A stretch of DNA of 64,000 bases from Candidatus Anammoximicrobium sp. (GTDB lineage Bacteria > Planctomycetota > Planctomycetia > Pirellulales > Pirellulaceae). Positions 26,611 to 35,778 of this stretch are shown here, piece after piece (position 1 is the stretch's first letter; every line of letters starts with the position of its first letter). The notes beneath the pieces are model-generated. The model was not told where the DNA came from and did not search any database. It saw only the letters and a list, made by a program, of their open reading frames with translations. The stretch covers positions 1-64,000 of the forward strand of contig JAAYYU010000176.1 in the NCBI GenBank assembly GCA_012515235.1, in the 5' to 3' direction. Made by a program: the position numbers and the translations under genes.

Positions 26611-29600
26611 ATGATGTCAAAAACATGGCTGGGGTGGGGATTGCTTGTCTGGGCCTGGGCCTCGGCGGGCGCGGCCGAGGGACCGATCGCAGCGGTCACC
26701 TACCGGAGCGGGCAGCCGGTCAGGCCGGCTCCGGACGGGACCATCTTGTGCGAAGCCGAGGAGTTTGCAGTGGACCAGCCCGGTTGGCAGGCGCGGCCGT
26801 GGGGCGAGAATTACTTCGCCGGCACGTTTGCCAACACGTTCCTCTCGCGCAAGGCCTTCCTCGGCGCGCCGGAAGACGGCGCCGAGACGACGGCCACGCT
26901 CGCGGTACAGGTCGCCGAGCCGGGCCGGTACCTGGTCCTGGTCCGCTACGAGGCGACGCACCGCTTCCAGACGCAGTTTCGCGTGAAGATCGAACAGGCC
27001 GGACGAGTCCGGATGGACCGCCTGTACGGCGCGACGGACAACGTGAAGATCTGGCCGTTTGGCGAGCGTTTGAAAACGCACGTTGCCTGGTCCTGGGGCG
27101 CCGTCGAAAACGTGGTCTGGGAGGGACACGACGCGGCGGCCGATCTGGACCGCGGGCTGGCGAAGATCACGCTGGTCGCCGGCCCGCAACCGGCTCCCCA
27201 GGCGCGGCGCCACGTGGATCTGGTGATGCTCACCCGCGACGAAGCCCAGGTCCGTCAACGGATCGAAAAGGAGAACTATTTGCCCCTGGATGGAATGCTC
27301 ACTCAGGCGGGCGACGTTTGGGCGCGGCTGATCAACCAGCCCGACGGCTCGGCCATGAGGCTCACCTTGCCGAACGGGACCGAACACTCGCCGTACTGGG
27401 TTCACCTGCGGACATGGAAGCCGGTGGTCATGACCGCCGAACCCGGCCAGACGGTCGATTGGACCGAGGTAGGCAGCCTGCTGGACACGCTGAACGACGG
27501 ACAGTGGAACCTGAAAGCGGCGTCTGTGGAGCCGGACCGGCCGCTGCACTACCGGCTGGAATTGGGCGTGCGGACCGCGGCCGGCGCGATCGACAAGATC
27601 GCCGAATTCGAGAGCCGCCAGCCGGCCCTGCGCCTGACGTACCAGGCCGACACGCGGTACGCGCGCCGCTTCGGCGTCCAGGAACAGGTGCTGTTCGACC
27701 TGCTGGCGTACCTCAAGAAGATCCCGATGCGCGGCCGGACACCCACGCAAACGCCGATCTACGGGTACACCTTCACGCCCGGACTGAGTCCGCGTTACGA
27801 CGCGGCGGTGCGCGAGTTTCGGGAACTGTTCAGCCTGCGTTTGACCTCGCCCGAACCGGTCGCCGGGACCTACGTCGATTGGCGCGGCCAGAGCCCGGAG
27901 AAGTTGCAGGAAACGTGCAAGAAACTGAGCGAGACCGAGCGGCGGAACATCGCCGTGGTCAGCCTGGGGGACGAGATTGGACTGCCGGCTCCGGACGCCC
28001 AGGCGGCGACGGAAGGCTTTGTCGCGTTTCTGAAGGCCCAGCGAGTCGCCGCCAGCGAGGTGGACCCTGCCAGCGGCGGCGACTGGTCCAAGGTCGCGTT
28101 CTCGCCCGATCTTCAGCTCAAGAAATCCAAGCCCGCGTTGTACTACTGGTCGCTCCGCTACCGGCACCACTTCGGCATCCAGGCGATCAAGCGCCAGACC
28201 GACGTCCTTCGCCGTTGGCTGCCCAACGCCGGCATCGGAGCCAATTTCTCGCCCCAACACGGCAGTCCCGGACAATTCTACCTGGGCCAGGTGTTTCAAT
28301 GGGTCAACTGCTTCCGGCAGGACGGACTGACGCTGCCTTGGGCGGAGGACTATGCCTGGGGAATTCCGCTGGGCACCCAGCAGATGAACGCCTGCAACCT
28401 GGACTTGTTCCGCGCCGCGCTGCGCGGCAAGCCGGACCGCAAGATCCTGTACTACGTCATGCCCCACTGGCCCGGCAACACGCCCAACTCCTGGCGGCGG
28501 ATGTTCCACAATGCGCTGGGGCACGGCATGAAGATCGTGGACTTGTTCGAGTTCCGCCCCGTACAGGCTGCTTACACGGAAAACCACGTCTCGAATCCGG
28601 AGACCTACGCTGCGGTCCTGCGCACGTTCCGCGAGTTGGGCCTGTATGAGGACCTCGTGCAAGCCGGCCAGCGGCGGCCTGCCGAGGCGGGACTCTGGTT
28701 CAGCGAGACGTCCGACATCTGGGCCGACTACGAAGGCTCCTTCGGCACGGCCAAGCGGGCTCTGTACATCGCGATCCTGCACCAGCAACTGCCGCTGGAC
28801 TTCCTGGTCGAACAGGACGCCCTGGACGGCACGCTGGCGCGGTATCGAGTGCTGTACCTGACCGACCGCCACGTGAGCCGGGCCGCTGCGGCCAAGATCG
28901 CGGCGTGGGTGCAGGGCGGTGGTCGGCTGTTCGCGACGGCCGGCGCAGGCATGTTTGACGAATACCATCAGCCGAACCAGACGCTCCGCGAGTTGCTGGG
29001 AGTGGAGCTGACCTCGCTGGCGGAACCGGCAGACGCTCAAGTGGCCTTCATCAAGCAGGACTTGCCGTTCGCCCGCGCGCTCGACGCGGTGACCTGGTCC
29101 GGCCACTGGCTGGGCGTGACGGGGGCCGTCGCGAGGCTGAAAGCCGGCTCCGGAGCGACCGTCGAGGGCACGTACCTGGACGGCTCGCCAGCCGTCGTCG
29201 CGCGGCATGCCGGCAAGGGCGAAGTCCGAACTTGCGGTTTCCTGCCCGGCCTGACCTATTTCCATCCGGCCATCCCGCGCCGGCCCGTGGACCGCGGCGC
29301 GACGGATGATTCCATGACGCACTTTGTGCCCACGCAGTTCGATCCAGCCGCCGCGCGGCTGATCGGCTCGATCGCCGAGCCCCTCGTCCGCCCCGTGACG
29401 TGCAGCCAACCGCTCGTCGAAGCGAGCGTGATCGAGTCACCGTCCGGGGCGGTCATCGTGCTGGCCAACTGGAGCGGCGGACCGGTGCGCGACCTGGCCG
29501 TCACCGCCCACATTCCGCTGCCCAGCCGCCAGGCGGCCTTGGCCAGCGGCGCCAAGCTGAAGGTCAGCACCGACGGCGCCCGAACCACGTTCTGCTTTGA

Positions 29601-29634
29601 TCTCGACGTCGCCGACGTGCTGATGCTGCGCTGA
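26611..29634 (+). CDS. Secreted GH42-like beta-galactosidase-type protein, 1007 residues
   Basis: A large exported protein with a Sec signal (MMSKTWLGWGLLVWAWASAGAA) and a carbohydrate-binding-like beta domain at about 30-220 (CEAEEFAVDQPGW, GRYLVLVRYEA). A TIM-barrel region covers about 330-680. SLGDEIG with Glu455 is a candidate acid/base, and DLFEFRPVQ is a candidate nucleophile strand. An A4-beta-galactosidase-type trimerisation or glutamine-amidotransferase-like domain spans about 700-830 (YRVLYLTDRHVSRAAAAKIA, then WVQGGGRLFATAGAG), followed by a small C-terminal beta domain. ATG 26611 has GGAGGAG ten bases upstream; an upstream TTG sits on that site. The GHL10-like gene follows after 44 bases, so they are likely co-transcribed. 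Confidence 0.75.
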   Translation: MMSKTWLGWGLLVWAWASAGAAEGPIAAVTYRSGQPVRPAPDGTILCEAEEFAVDQPGWQARPWGENYFAGTFANTFLSRKAFLGAPEDGAETTATLAVQVAEPGRYLVLVRYEATHRFQTQFRVKIEQAGRVRMDRLYGATDNVKIWPFGERLKTHVAWSWGAVENVVWEGHDAAADLDRGLAKITLVAGPQPAPQARRHVDLVMLTRDEAQVRQRIEKENYLPLDGMLTQAGDVWARLINQPDGSAMRLTLPNGTEHSPYWVHLRTWKPVVMTAEPGQTVDWTEVGSLLDTLNDGQWNLKAASVEPDRPLHYRLELGVRTAAGAIDKIAEFESRQPALRLTYQADTRYARRFGVQEQVLFDLLAYLKKIPMRGRTPTQTPIYGYTFTPGLSPRYDAAVREFRELFSLRLTSPEPVAGTYVDWRGQSPEKLQETCKKLSETERRNIAVVSLGDEIGLPAPDAQAATEGFVAFLKAQRVAASEVDPASGGDWSKVAFSPDLQLKKSKPALYYWSLRYRHHFGIQAIKRQTDVLRRWLPNAGIGANFSPQHGSPGQFYLGQVFQWVNCFRQDGLTLPWAEDYAWGIPLGTQQMNACNLDLFRAALRGKPDRKILYYVMPHWPGNTPNSWRRMFHNALGHGMKIVDLFEFRPVQAAYTENHVSNPETYAAVLRTFRELGLYEDLVQAGQRRPAEAGLWFSETSDIWADYEGSFGTAKRALYIAILHQQLPLDFLVEQDALDGTLARYRVLYLTDRHVSRAAAAKIAAWVQGGGRLFATAGAGMFDEYHQPNQTLRELLGVELTSLAEPADAQVAFIKQDLPFARALDAVTWSGHWLGVTGAVARLKAGSGATVEGTYLDGSPAVVARHAGKGEVRTCGFLPGLTYFHPAIPRRPVDRGATDDSMTHFVPTQFDPAAARLIGSIAEPLVRPVTCSQPLVEASVIESPSGAVIVLANWSGGPVRDLAVTAHIPLPSRQAALASGAKLKVSTDGARTTFCFDLDVADVLMLR

Positions 29635-29678
29635 TCGGCGGCACGGACGACGCGACGTTTCCATTTCGGAGAGTGACC

Positions 29679-31898
29679 ATGACGCGGAAGGACCGGATCG
29701 TGTTGCTCGTCTTGTTCGCGGCGTTCTGTCCGGCGGTGGGATCGGCGGCATCCGCCGCTGTCGACGAGGCGAAGTCGGCAGAGGCGAAGTCGCCGAGCAT
29801 CCACTGCCAGACGGATGCCGTCACGCGGCTGATCCATGTCGTGTACGACGTCCCCCAGGACGCTCCGGACCGCATTCTGGTGCGGAGTTTTTGGTCGCCG
29901 CGGGGACGGAACCAGTGGCAGCCCGCCCGCGTCCGGCCGCTGCTCTCGGAGACCGCCGGGGCGCTGTTGCGCGAGGAGGACGGGTTGCCGTGGCTCCAAG
30001 GCGAGGTCGTCGAACGGCGAGCCGCCGGGCTGAAACGGACCCTCGTCTTCAACCCGTATCCGGAGGCCCAGGCCGGCGGCACGGTGGACATCGACTTCCG
30101 CGTCGAACTGGATGCCGGCGAGGACCGGCGACTCACCCGGCTCGAAGCCCCCGCCACGGCGGACAACCGCGACGTCGTGTACCTGGACGACTGGAGCGGC
30201 GTCATCCAGAAGGAATTTGTGGCCGCTGAGGAAAAGCCCGGCTGCTGGCGGCTGGAAAGCGACGCGGCTGTCGGCGCCAACCCGTACGCCACCGGCGGCA
30301 CGCGACTGTCCGGCGCGGCCGCCGATCTGCCGCAACTGACCATGCCGCTAGCCCTCCGGGGGCCTTACGCCGTCTTCGTCTATTCGTTTGGAGGCGTGCG
30401 GTTGCGGCTGTCGGGCGATCTCCGCACCGACCGACTCGGCTCGCGTCTTCCCTATGACGAGCAATTGTGGCGCTGGACGCGGCTGGACGGCCAGCACCTA
30501 GTTGTGCGCCAGTCGTACGCTTTCACCGGGCCGGCCGCGTCGTCGCTGGACTACGTCAAGCTGGTGCCGCTCAGCGACGAGTTGGTGGCCCGCTTGGAGA
30601 GCGCTTTTGGGAAGCCGGACCGGTTCGTCGCCAGCTACTGGGAACCCTACAGCTATGCCTTTTCCGACAACGTCCAGGACATGGCCTGGCACCTGCAGTA
30701 CCTGGATGCGTACCGGGACGCCGAGGTCTCGCTGGTCGACACGCAACTGGGGCGGTTCGGCATGAAGGCCGTGTATGAAACCCGCGTCTCCGATCAACTG
30801 CTCCACGTGACGCAGGGCGACCCGATCGGCGCGATCGCGCACCCACAGACGACGAACGTCGGCCGCATGCAGCAGTACACCAACACGCTGCAGGCGACGC
30901 TGACCTTCTGCCGCGCGCTCGGATTAAACGCCCATGCCAATTTTGGGGCCACCAACTGTTACCCCGGTTCGCCGTTGCAGGGCGACTTTTCCAAACAGCA
31001 TCCCGAGTGGATCCGCGGCCATGCGCTGCGTTACGAAGTTCCGGAAGTGCGGCGTTTCATTCTGGACGTCTACCGCGAGGCGCTGGAGATCGGCGCGACG
31101 GGGCTCTCGATCGACTTTTGCCGTTACCCCGAGGGGATTGACGCAGCCGCGACGGCCGACGGTTTCTTTCGCGAACTCCGCGGCCTGGCGGACGAATACG
31201 GCCGGCGGCGCGGCGGGCGGATTCCGATTCTGGTGCGTTTTCCCGCCGAGGGCGTGCGGTTGTCCGAGCGGTTCGACTATGCCACGTGGGTGCGCGAAGG
31301 CCTGGTGGATTACCTCTGTCCGAGCAGCATTCAGGGCCGATTCCACTACTTCGACATCACGCCCTACGTCAAGGCCACCGACGGCACGGCGTGTATTCTG
31401 TTGCCCCAGATCGACGCGCTCTCGTGGGGACTGCCCAAGCCCGGACTGTTTCTGTGGCGAGTCCGGCAGTTGTATGACCAGGGAGTCCAGGGCCTGTACG
31501 TCTACCAAGGCGACAGCCTGGTGTTGGGCAGCCCCCTTGAGCGGCGCTGCATGAAGCAGCTGCGCAGCACCGAATCGGTGCGGCGCTTCTGGGAAGAGGA
31601 CGCCCGGCTCCGCCCGGCGCGCAGCAAGGGCATCTACCTGTCGCACGCCAGCCAACTGCCCGGCTATCACTCCTGGGAGCGGCTGCACGTCTGGCTGGAG
31701 GGCATCCCGCTGGGCGAAGTGGAACTGTATCTGGACGACCAACTCGTCAACCACTTCAGCGCTCCGCCCTATCTGCTGGGCCACCAGGACCGCAGCGGCG
31801 ATGCGGCGTTGCCTCGCGGCGAACACTCCCTGCGTGTCCGAGCACGCGACGGGGACGGGTGGCTGGAACAGACCTTCAAGATCGTCAGCGCGGGATGA
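29679..31898 (+). CDS. Secreted GHL10-like glycoside hydrolase
   Basis: A 739-residue exported protein with a Sec signal (about residues 1-28; VLLVLFAAFCPAVGSAASA). The central TIM barrel (about 310-620) resembles glycosyl-hydrolase-like 10/DUF187 proteins. It has HANFGATNCYPGSP, then KQHPEWIRGH, YEVPEVRRFILDVYREALE and the Asp-containing GLSIDFCRYPEG strand. Flanking N- and C-terminal beta domains (LYLDDQLVNHF, GEHSLRVRARDGDGW) are probably binding modules. CGGAGAG precedes the ATG at 29679. It is downstream of the GH42-like gene. Three 14-bp repeats begin at its stop codon. Confidence 0.75.
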   Translation: MTRKDRIVLLVLFAAFCPAVGSAASAAVDEAKSAEAKSPSIHCQTDAVTRLIHVVYDVPQDAPDRILVRSFWSPRGRNQWQPARVRPLLSETAGALLREEDGLPWLQGEVVERRAAGLKRTLVFNPYPEAQAGGTVDIDFRVELDAGEDRRLTRLEAPATADNRDVVYLDDWSGVIQKEFVAAEEKPGCWRLESDAAVGANPYATGGTRLSGAAADLPQLTMPLALRGPYAVFVYSFGGVRLRLSGDLRTDRLGSRLPYDEQLWRWTRLDGQHLVVRQSYAFTGPAASSLDYVKLVPLSDELVARLESAFGKPDRFVASYWEPYSYAFSDNVQDMAWHLQYLDAYRDAEVSLVDTQLGRFGMKAVYETRVSDQLLHVTQGDPIGAIAHPQTTNVGRMQQYTNTLQATLTFCRALGLNAHANFGATNCYPGSPLQGDFSKQHPEWIRGHALRYEVPEVRRFILDVYREALEIGATGLSIDFCRYPEGIDAAATADGFFRELRGLADEYGRRRGGRIPILVRFPAEGVRLSERFDYATWVREGLVDYLCPSSIQGRFHYFDITPYVKATDGTACILLPQIDALSWGLPKPGLFLWRVRQLYDQGVQGLYVYQGDSLVLGSPLERRCMKQLRSTESVRRFWEEDARLRPARSKGIYLSHASQLPGYHSWERLHVWLEGIPLGEVELYLDDQLVNHFSAPPYLLGHQDRSGDAALPRGEHSLRVRARDGDGWLEQTFKIVSAG

Positions 31899-31935
31899 GA
31901 ATCGCGGGATGAGAACCGCGGGACGAGAACCGCGG
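31889..31935. repeat. Three 14-bp tandem repeats across a stop codon
   Basis: CGCGGGATGAGAAT, CGCGGGATGAGAAC and CGCGGGACGAGAAC follow one another (31889-31930) with a partial fourth unit. The first unit holds the TGA of the GHL10-like gene. This is the second tandem duplication in the window that straddles a stop codon. Confidence 0.8.
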
Positions 31936-32055
31936 CCAGCCTGGGGCCTGTCGCGACCTTGTCGGGCAGGGCCACGGAGGCGGTCCAGGGATTGCCGAAA
32001 CCGCCGCCCGCGCCGCAACCGGCGCGGCCGTTTTCCAGCCGCAAGAGAATGTCAG

Positions 32056-32084
32056 TTGCACGGCTTTTGTCGATGCGATAGTCT
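32056..32084 (+). promoter_or_regulatory. Weak promoter candidate for the aminotransferase
   Basis: TTGCAC (32056-32061), 17-base spacer and TAGTCT (32079-32084, three of six matches) lie about 70 bases before the ATG at 32156. It is the best sigma-70-like pair in this gap, but weak. Confidence 0.25.
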
Positions 32085-32155
32085 ATCCTTGATGGAGACG
32101 CCCCGTTTTCCGTCTTTCACCCAGTTCCGATCTGCGATTGCGAAAGGACCGAGCA

Positions 32156-33475
32156 ATGGACACTCCGCGTTGGAATCGACGGCAGTTTGTGGCGGCAACT
32201 TCTCTGGGGTCCCTGGCCGCAGTGGGCGGAGCCGCCGTTTCGGCACGCGCCGCGGCGAGTTCGGCGGCGGGCAAGCTCGCGATCCGGGGCGGAACGCCGG
32301 TGCGGACCGCCAGCTTTCCCGGCTGGCCCATCTGGGACAAGGAACGCGACGAGGAGTTGGTCCTGTCGGTGCTCCGCAGCGGTGTCTGGTCGCGTGCGAA
32401 GGTCGTGGCCGAGTTTGAAAAGAAGTACGCGGAACTGATCGGAGCCAAGCGGTGCCTGGCCACCACCAGCGGCACCGCGGCCCTGCTGACCGCGCTCAAT
32501 GCGCTCGACATCGGCGTCGGCGACGAGGTGCTCGTCGGCCCGTATACGTTCTGTGCGTCCATCCAGGTGATCCTCCTGTCCGGGGCTCTTCCGATCATGG
32601 TCGATACGGATCGGGAAACGTTCCTGGTGAACCCGGAGAAGATGGAAGCGAAGATCACGCCCAACACCAAAGCCATTCTCCCTGTTCACATCTACGGACT
32701 GCCCGCCGACATGGACCGGATCAACGCGATCGCCAAGAAGCACAAGCTGGTGGTTGTGGAAGACGCCTGCCAGGCGTGGCTGGCCGAGTATCGCGGCAAG
32801 AAGTGCGGCACGCTCGGCAACCTGGGCTGCTTCAGCTTCCAGAACTCCAAGCACCTGACCTGCGGCGAAGGCGGCGCGGTGCTGGGCGACGACGACGAGG
32901 TGATGGACCGGGCGTTTGCCTATCACAACTTCGGCCGCGGCGGAGGACTCCTGGGCACCAAGTTCCGCACGACGGAGTTCCAGGCGGCCATCCTGCTGGC
33001 CCAGATGCAGCGGCTCGAGGAACAAACGCAACGGCGCTGGGACAACGCCCAGTACCTGACGACGAAGCTGCGGGCGATCCCCGGCGTGCTGCCGCAGCGG
33101 CTGTACGACGGCGTGACGCGAGCGGCCTATCATCTGTATCCGTTCCGGATCGACGAGCAGGTGTTCCAGGGCGTGACGCGGAACAAGTTCATGGGCGCCT
33201 TGCGGGCGGAAGGCATCCCGTGCTCCGGCGGCTACGGCCGTTTGAACGAGGCGGCGTTCATCGAGAACACGTTGAGTTCCCGCAATTTCAAGCGGATGTA
33301 CTCCGCGGAACAACTCGACTACTGCCGCTCGCAGCTCGAATGCCCCGACAACAACCGGCTGGTGGACGAGGCCATCTGCTTCAGTCAGCGAGTGCTGCTG
33401 GGAACCAGAGCCGACATGGACGACATCGCCAACGCGATCGGCAAGATCTACGAGAACCGCAGCCAGTTGGTCTAG
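32156..33475 (+). CDS. Tat-exported DegT/DnrJ/EryC1/StrS-family aminotransferase
   Basis: A 439-residue PLP-dependent sugar aminotransferase-like protein with a twin-arginine signal (NRRQFVAATS, residues 8-17) and hydrophobic Ala-rich region to about 38. Family features are clear: TSGTAALLTALNAL (PLP phosphate contact), VEDACQAW (Asp binding the pyridine N), and FSFQNSKHLTCGEGG with the predicted Schiff-base Lys232. In the DegT group this enzyme usually aminates nucleotide-activated keto sugars in the cytoplasm. Export is therefore unusual and implies PLP loading before transport. AAAGGA nine bases before the ATG supports the start. A GC-rich terminator follows 20 bases after the stop, so the gene is probably monocistronic. 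Confidence 0.88.
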   Translation: MDTPRWNRRQFVAATSLGSLAAVGGAAVSARAAASSAAGKLAIRGGTPVRTASFPGWPIWDKERDEELVLSVLRSGVWSRAKVVAEFEKKYAELIGAKRCLATTSGTAALLTALNALDIGVGDEVLVGPYTFCASIQVILLSGALPIMVDTDRETFLVNPEKMEAKITPNTKAILPVHIYGLPADMDRINAIAKKHKLVVVEDACQAWLAEYRGKKCGTLGNLGCFSFQNSKHLTCGEGGAVLGDDDEVMDRAFAYHNFGRGGGLLGTKFRTTEFQAAILLAQMQRLEEQTQRRWDNAQYLTTKLRAIPGVLPQRLYDGVTRAAYHLYPFRIDEQVFQGVTRNKFMGALRAEGIPCSGGYGRLNEAAFIENTLSSRNFKRMYSAEQLDYCRSQLECPDNNRLVDEAICFSQRVLLGTRADMDDIANAIGKIYENRSQLV

Positions 33476-33804
33476 CGATCGTGAAACCGCGGACAGGACG
33501 ACGGGGCGTTGGTCAGCCCCGTCGTCCCCGCAGTCTGCGGACCGGCAACCGAGACCGGACCGCACTTTCTCGAATGCTGCTCAGCACGTGTCCAGGAGCA
33601 ACTTCGTAGGGCGGAATTCCTTCCGCTCGAGCCGACTGAAGTCCGCTCAACGAACCGCTTGCGGAGTCGAACTCCAACGGTGCTTACCGCTTGGAAAAGA
33701 CCTCGTTCACCCTCGCCGCTGCGGCGTCGGTCTGGCGAAGCCGCACGTGGTAGCCTGGGCACCGTCAGGTCTGCAAACAGGTTTTCCGCATCCGGAGCCG
33801 AACC
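33476..33804. other. Intergenic region with terminator and short palindrome
   Basis: A 329-base gap. It contains the terminator hairpin at 33496-33527 and a short GCGGAA-TTCC-TTCCGC stem (33611-33626). The rest shows no coding or promoter signal that I trust. Confidence 0.5.
33496..33527 (+). terminator. GC-rich hairpin after the aminotransferase
   Basis: A perfect 12-bp stem (GGACGACGGGGC / GCCCCGTCGTCC) with loop GTTGGTCA begins 20 bases after the stop at 33475. There is no long T-run, but stability and placement make it a good terminator. Confidence 0.7.
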
Positions 33805-35052
33805 ATGAACCGTTGGCTGACATTCGTCCGCGCCGCCGCGTTGATTACGCTGGCGGCTGTCACCGGGACGGCGGTTGCCGCCGAGGCGCCGCAATCGCCG
33901 GTCCAGATCGTGGTGGGATTTGACGGCAGCTGTCCGCACGACCCGGCAGGCGTGAACCAGGAAGGCCCCCAGCGGTACCGCATCCGGCCGTCCTGGCGGG
34001 CGAGCGTCGGGGTGGACGAGGAGGCCGTGGGCCGCAGCACGCGACTGGGATTCCAGGTCGTCAATGCGAGCCCGGCGGCGGCCGCGGTGGACCTGCACAT
34101 CGACTGGCAATACGACGACGCGCCTCCCAAAGACCGGCCGAGTTTTGCCAGCGTCGAGCAGTACATGTCCTACCGTGATTTCGTCGTGGTGCGTTGGCCA
34201 GGAAGCGATGCCTGGCAGACCGTGATGGCCGACGTCGAGGGCTCGGTCGCCCGCGTGCGACTGAAGGCCCCGCCGGGCACCACGGAGGTCCATTGGCATC
34301 CGCCCTACAACTACGCCCAGAGCGAACGGTTCGTCGAGTCGCTCCGCAGCCACCCGCTGGTCCAGGTCGAGCGGATCGGCCACAGCCCGGAGAAGCGGAA
34401 CCTGTGGCTGCTGCGGATCACCGACGCCTCGCCGCGCGTCAAGAAGCACTTTTTGATCCGCGCCCGGGTTCATGCGTATGAGAGCGCCAGCAGCTATGTC
34501 ATGGAAGGCATGGTGCGGTGGCTGCTGTCCGACGACGCCTATGCCGCGGCCGCGGTGCGGCAATACGCGTTCTACGTCATTCCGATGGCGAATCCCGACG
34601 GCGTCTGCAACGGGCTGGGCTCGCTCACGGCTCCGCAGGGCGTGAATCTGTCTTCGATCCCGTACCAGCCGGATGCCGCCAGTTTGCCTTTGAAACAGGC
34701 CATCGACCGGGTCCGTCCGGCGGTGGCCATCGACCTGCACAACTGGCAGAACAAGCACACCGACGGGCTCCTGGGCCTGGACCCAACGATCCGGGAACGG
34801 TTCGTGCGGTTCATGCCGGACCAGTTGCAGTTCGGCAAAGAGTGGACGATCCGCGATCCCAAGCCCCTGCCTGAAAAGGTACCCGACAAGGAACTGCTGC
34901 GGCACTACTGCGAGCGCCATTTCCAGGCGACGGTCGTGACCTTCGAGTTTCCCTGGTTTGCCCGGACGCCGGAAGACATGCGGGCCACCGGCCGCCAAGC
35001 GCTGTGGGCGCTGCTGCGGGCTTTGGATCCGCCGCCGCCCGAACTGCGGTGA
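33805..35052 (+). CDS. Secreted M14-family metallopeptidase-like protein with altered substrate motif
   Basis: A 415-residue exported protein with a Sec signal (to about residue 25). It has a beta-rich N-domain (about 30-180) like that of cytosolic carboxypeptidase-type M14 enzymes, then an M14 fold. Zinc ligands and catalytic Glu are present: His223 and Glu226 (RVHAYES), His312 (IDLHNW) and Glu381 (TFEFPWF). NPDGV is also present. The usual G-(V/N)-DLNR motif, whose Asn-Arg binds the substrate carboxylate, reads GVNLSS. Activity may therefore be on a different group, such as an amide or a sugar-linked peptide. CGGAG seven bases before the ATG supports the start. No clear operon partner. Confidence 0.8.
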   Translation: MNRWLTFVRAAALITLAAVTGTAVAAEAPQSPVQIVVGFDGSCPHDPAGVNQEGPQRYRIRPSWRASVGVDEEAVGRSTRLGFQVVNASPAAAAVDLHIDWQYDDAPPKDRPSFASVEQYMSYRDFVVVRWPGSDAWQTVMADVEGSVARVRLKAPPGTTEVHWHPPYNYAQSERFVESLRSHPLVQVERIGHSPEKRNLWLLRITDASPRVKKHFLIRARVHAYESASSYVMEGMVRWLLSDDAYAAAAVRQYAFYVIPMANPDGVCNGLGSLTAPQGVNLSSIPYQPDAASLPLKQAIDRVRPAVAIDLHNWQNKHTDGLLGLDPTIRERFVRFMPDQLQFGKEWTIRDPKPLPEKVPDKELLRHYCERHFQATVVTFEFPWFARTPEDMRATGRQALWALLRALDPPPPELR

Positions 35053-35110
35053 CCGCCAGCGTGCGAGTCAGCGTCCGGAGTTGTCCGCGCGTGGAAAACT
35101 CACCGGGCGG

Positions 35111-35725
35111 CTAGTGGCTCTTGGTCCGCGGGGCAGGCTTGGCGGCGAACCAGGCGGGCGGTCCCTTGGGCCAGAGCGTTCCCAGCGGTCCGTTCTCGCT
35201 CGGGTCGAGCGGCTCGCCTAACTGCGGATACGTTCCGCGGTTCTGTGCCAACAGCCGGTCCAAGTCGGCGCGCGCGGCATCTGCGACGGCGCCGGCGGAG
35301 TCATGCCCGGCGGCTCGAGCGGCGGCGAGCGCGCCATCGACGGCCTCCGTGGCGACCCGGCTCGCATACAGGGCGTGGTCGTAAACGGCGCTCTGGGGGA
35401 TGTCGAAGGCATAGGCGGCCGCGCGGGCCGCCGCCGCCGCCGCCCGCGCGGCGTCCTGGGCCTCGGCGGCGTGCGCCGCGTCTCGGGCCGTGTACGCTGC
35501 CCCGTAGGCCGCGCCGCTCACCTCGTGACTGAGACAGAATTTCTGCGCCAGGCAGATCGCCTCGTCGATGGCCGCTTCGTGCCTCGCCAACTCGGCCGTC
35601 CCCGCACTGCGGCCGTACAGCGGTTGCACCCGTCTGGCGCACCGCACCGCATAGGCCACGATGGCCCCCAGCGGCAACTGCTTCAGGTCTTCTTCGGTGG
35701 GCAGCACGGACCGATCTGTCATCAT
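35111..35725 (-). CDS. Ala-rich helical protein of unknown function
   Basis: A 204-residue soluble protein, not recognised. Residues about 85-170 are a long Ala/Arg-rich helix (AAEAQDAARAAAAAARAAAY) with a periodic AA..A pattern. The frame is open to 36376, but that part is the antisense of the phosphatase gene. The start MMTDRSVLPTEEDL at 35725 is chosen because it begins right after the phosphatase stop (35779) and AGTGAG precedes it weakly. It lies 53 bases downstream of the FHA-GAF-PP2C gene on the same strand and may share its transcript, which hints at a signalling or stress role. Confidence 0.65.
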   Translation of the reverse strand: MMTDRSVLPTEEDLKQLPLGAIVAYAVRCARRVQPLYGRSAGTAELARHEAAIDEAICLAQKFCLSHEVSGAAYGAAYTARDAAHAAEAQDAARAAAAAARAAAYAFDIPQSAVYDHALYASRVATEAVDGALAAARAAGHDSAGAVADAARADLDRLLAQNRGTYPQLGEPLDPSENGPLGTLWPKGPPAWFAAKPAPRTKSH

Positions 35726-35778
35726 GGTTCTCACTGGGTGTTTCGGCCGCGAAGGCAAGACGCGGAAGGGAAGCCGAG

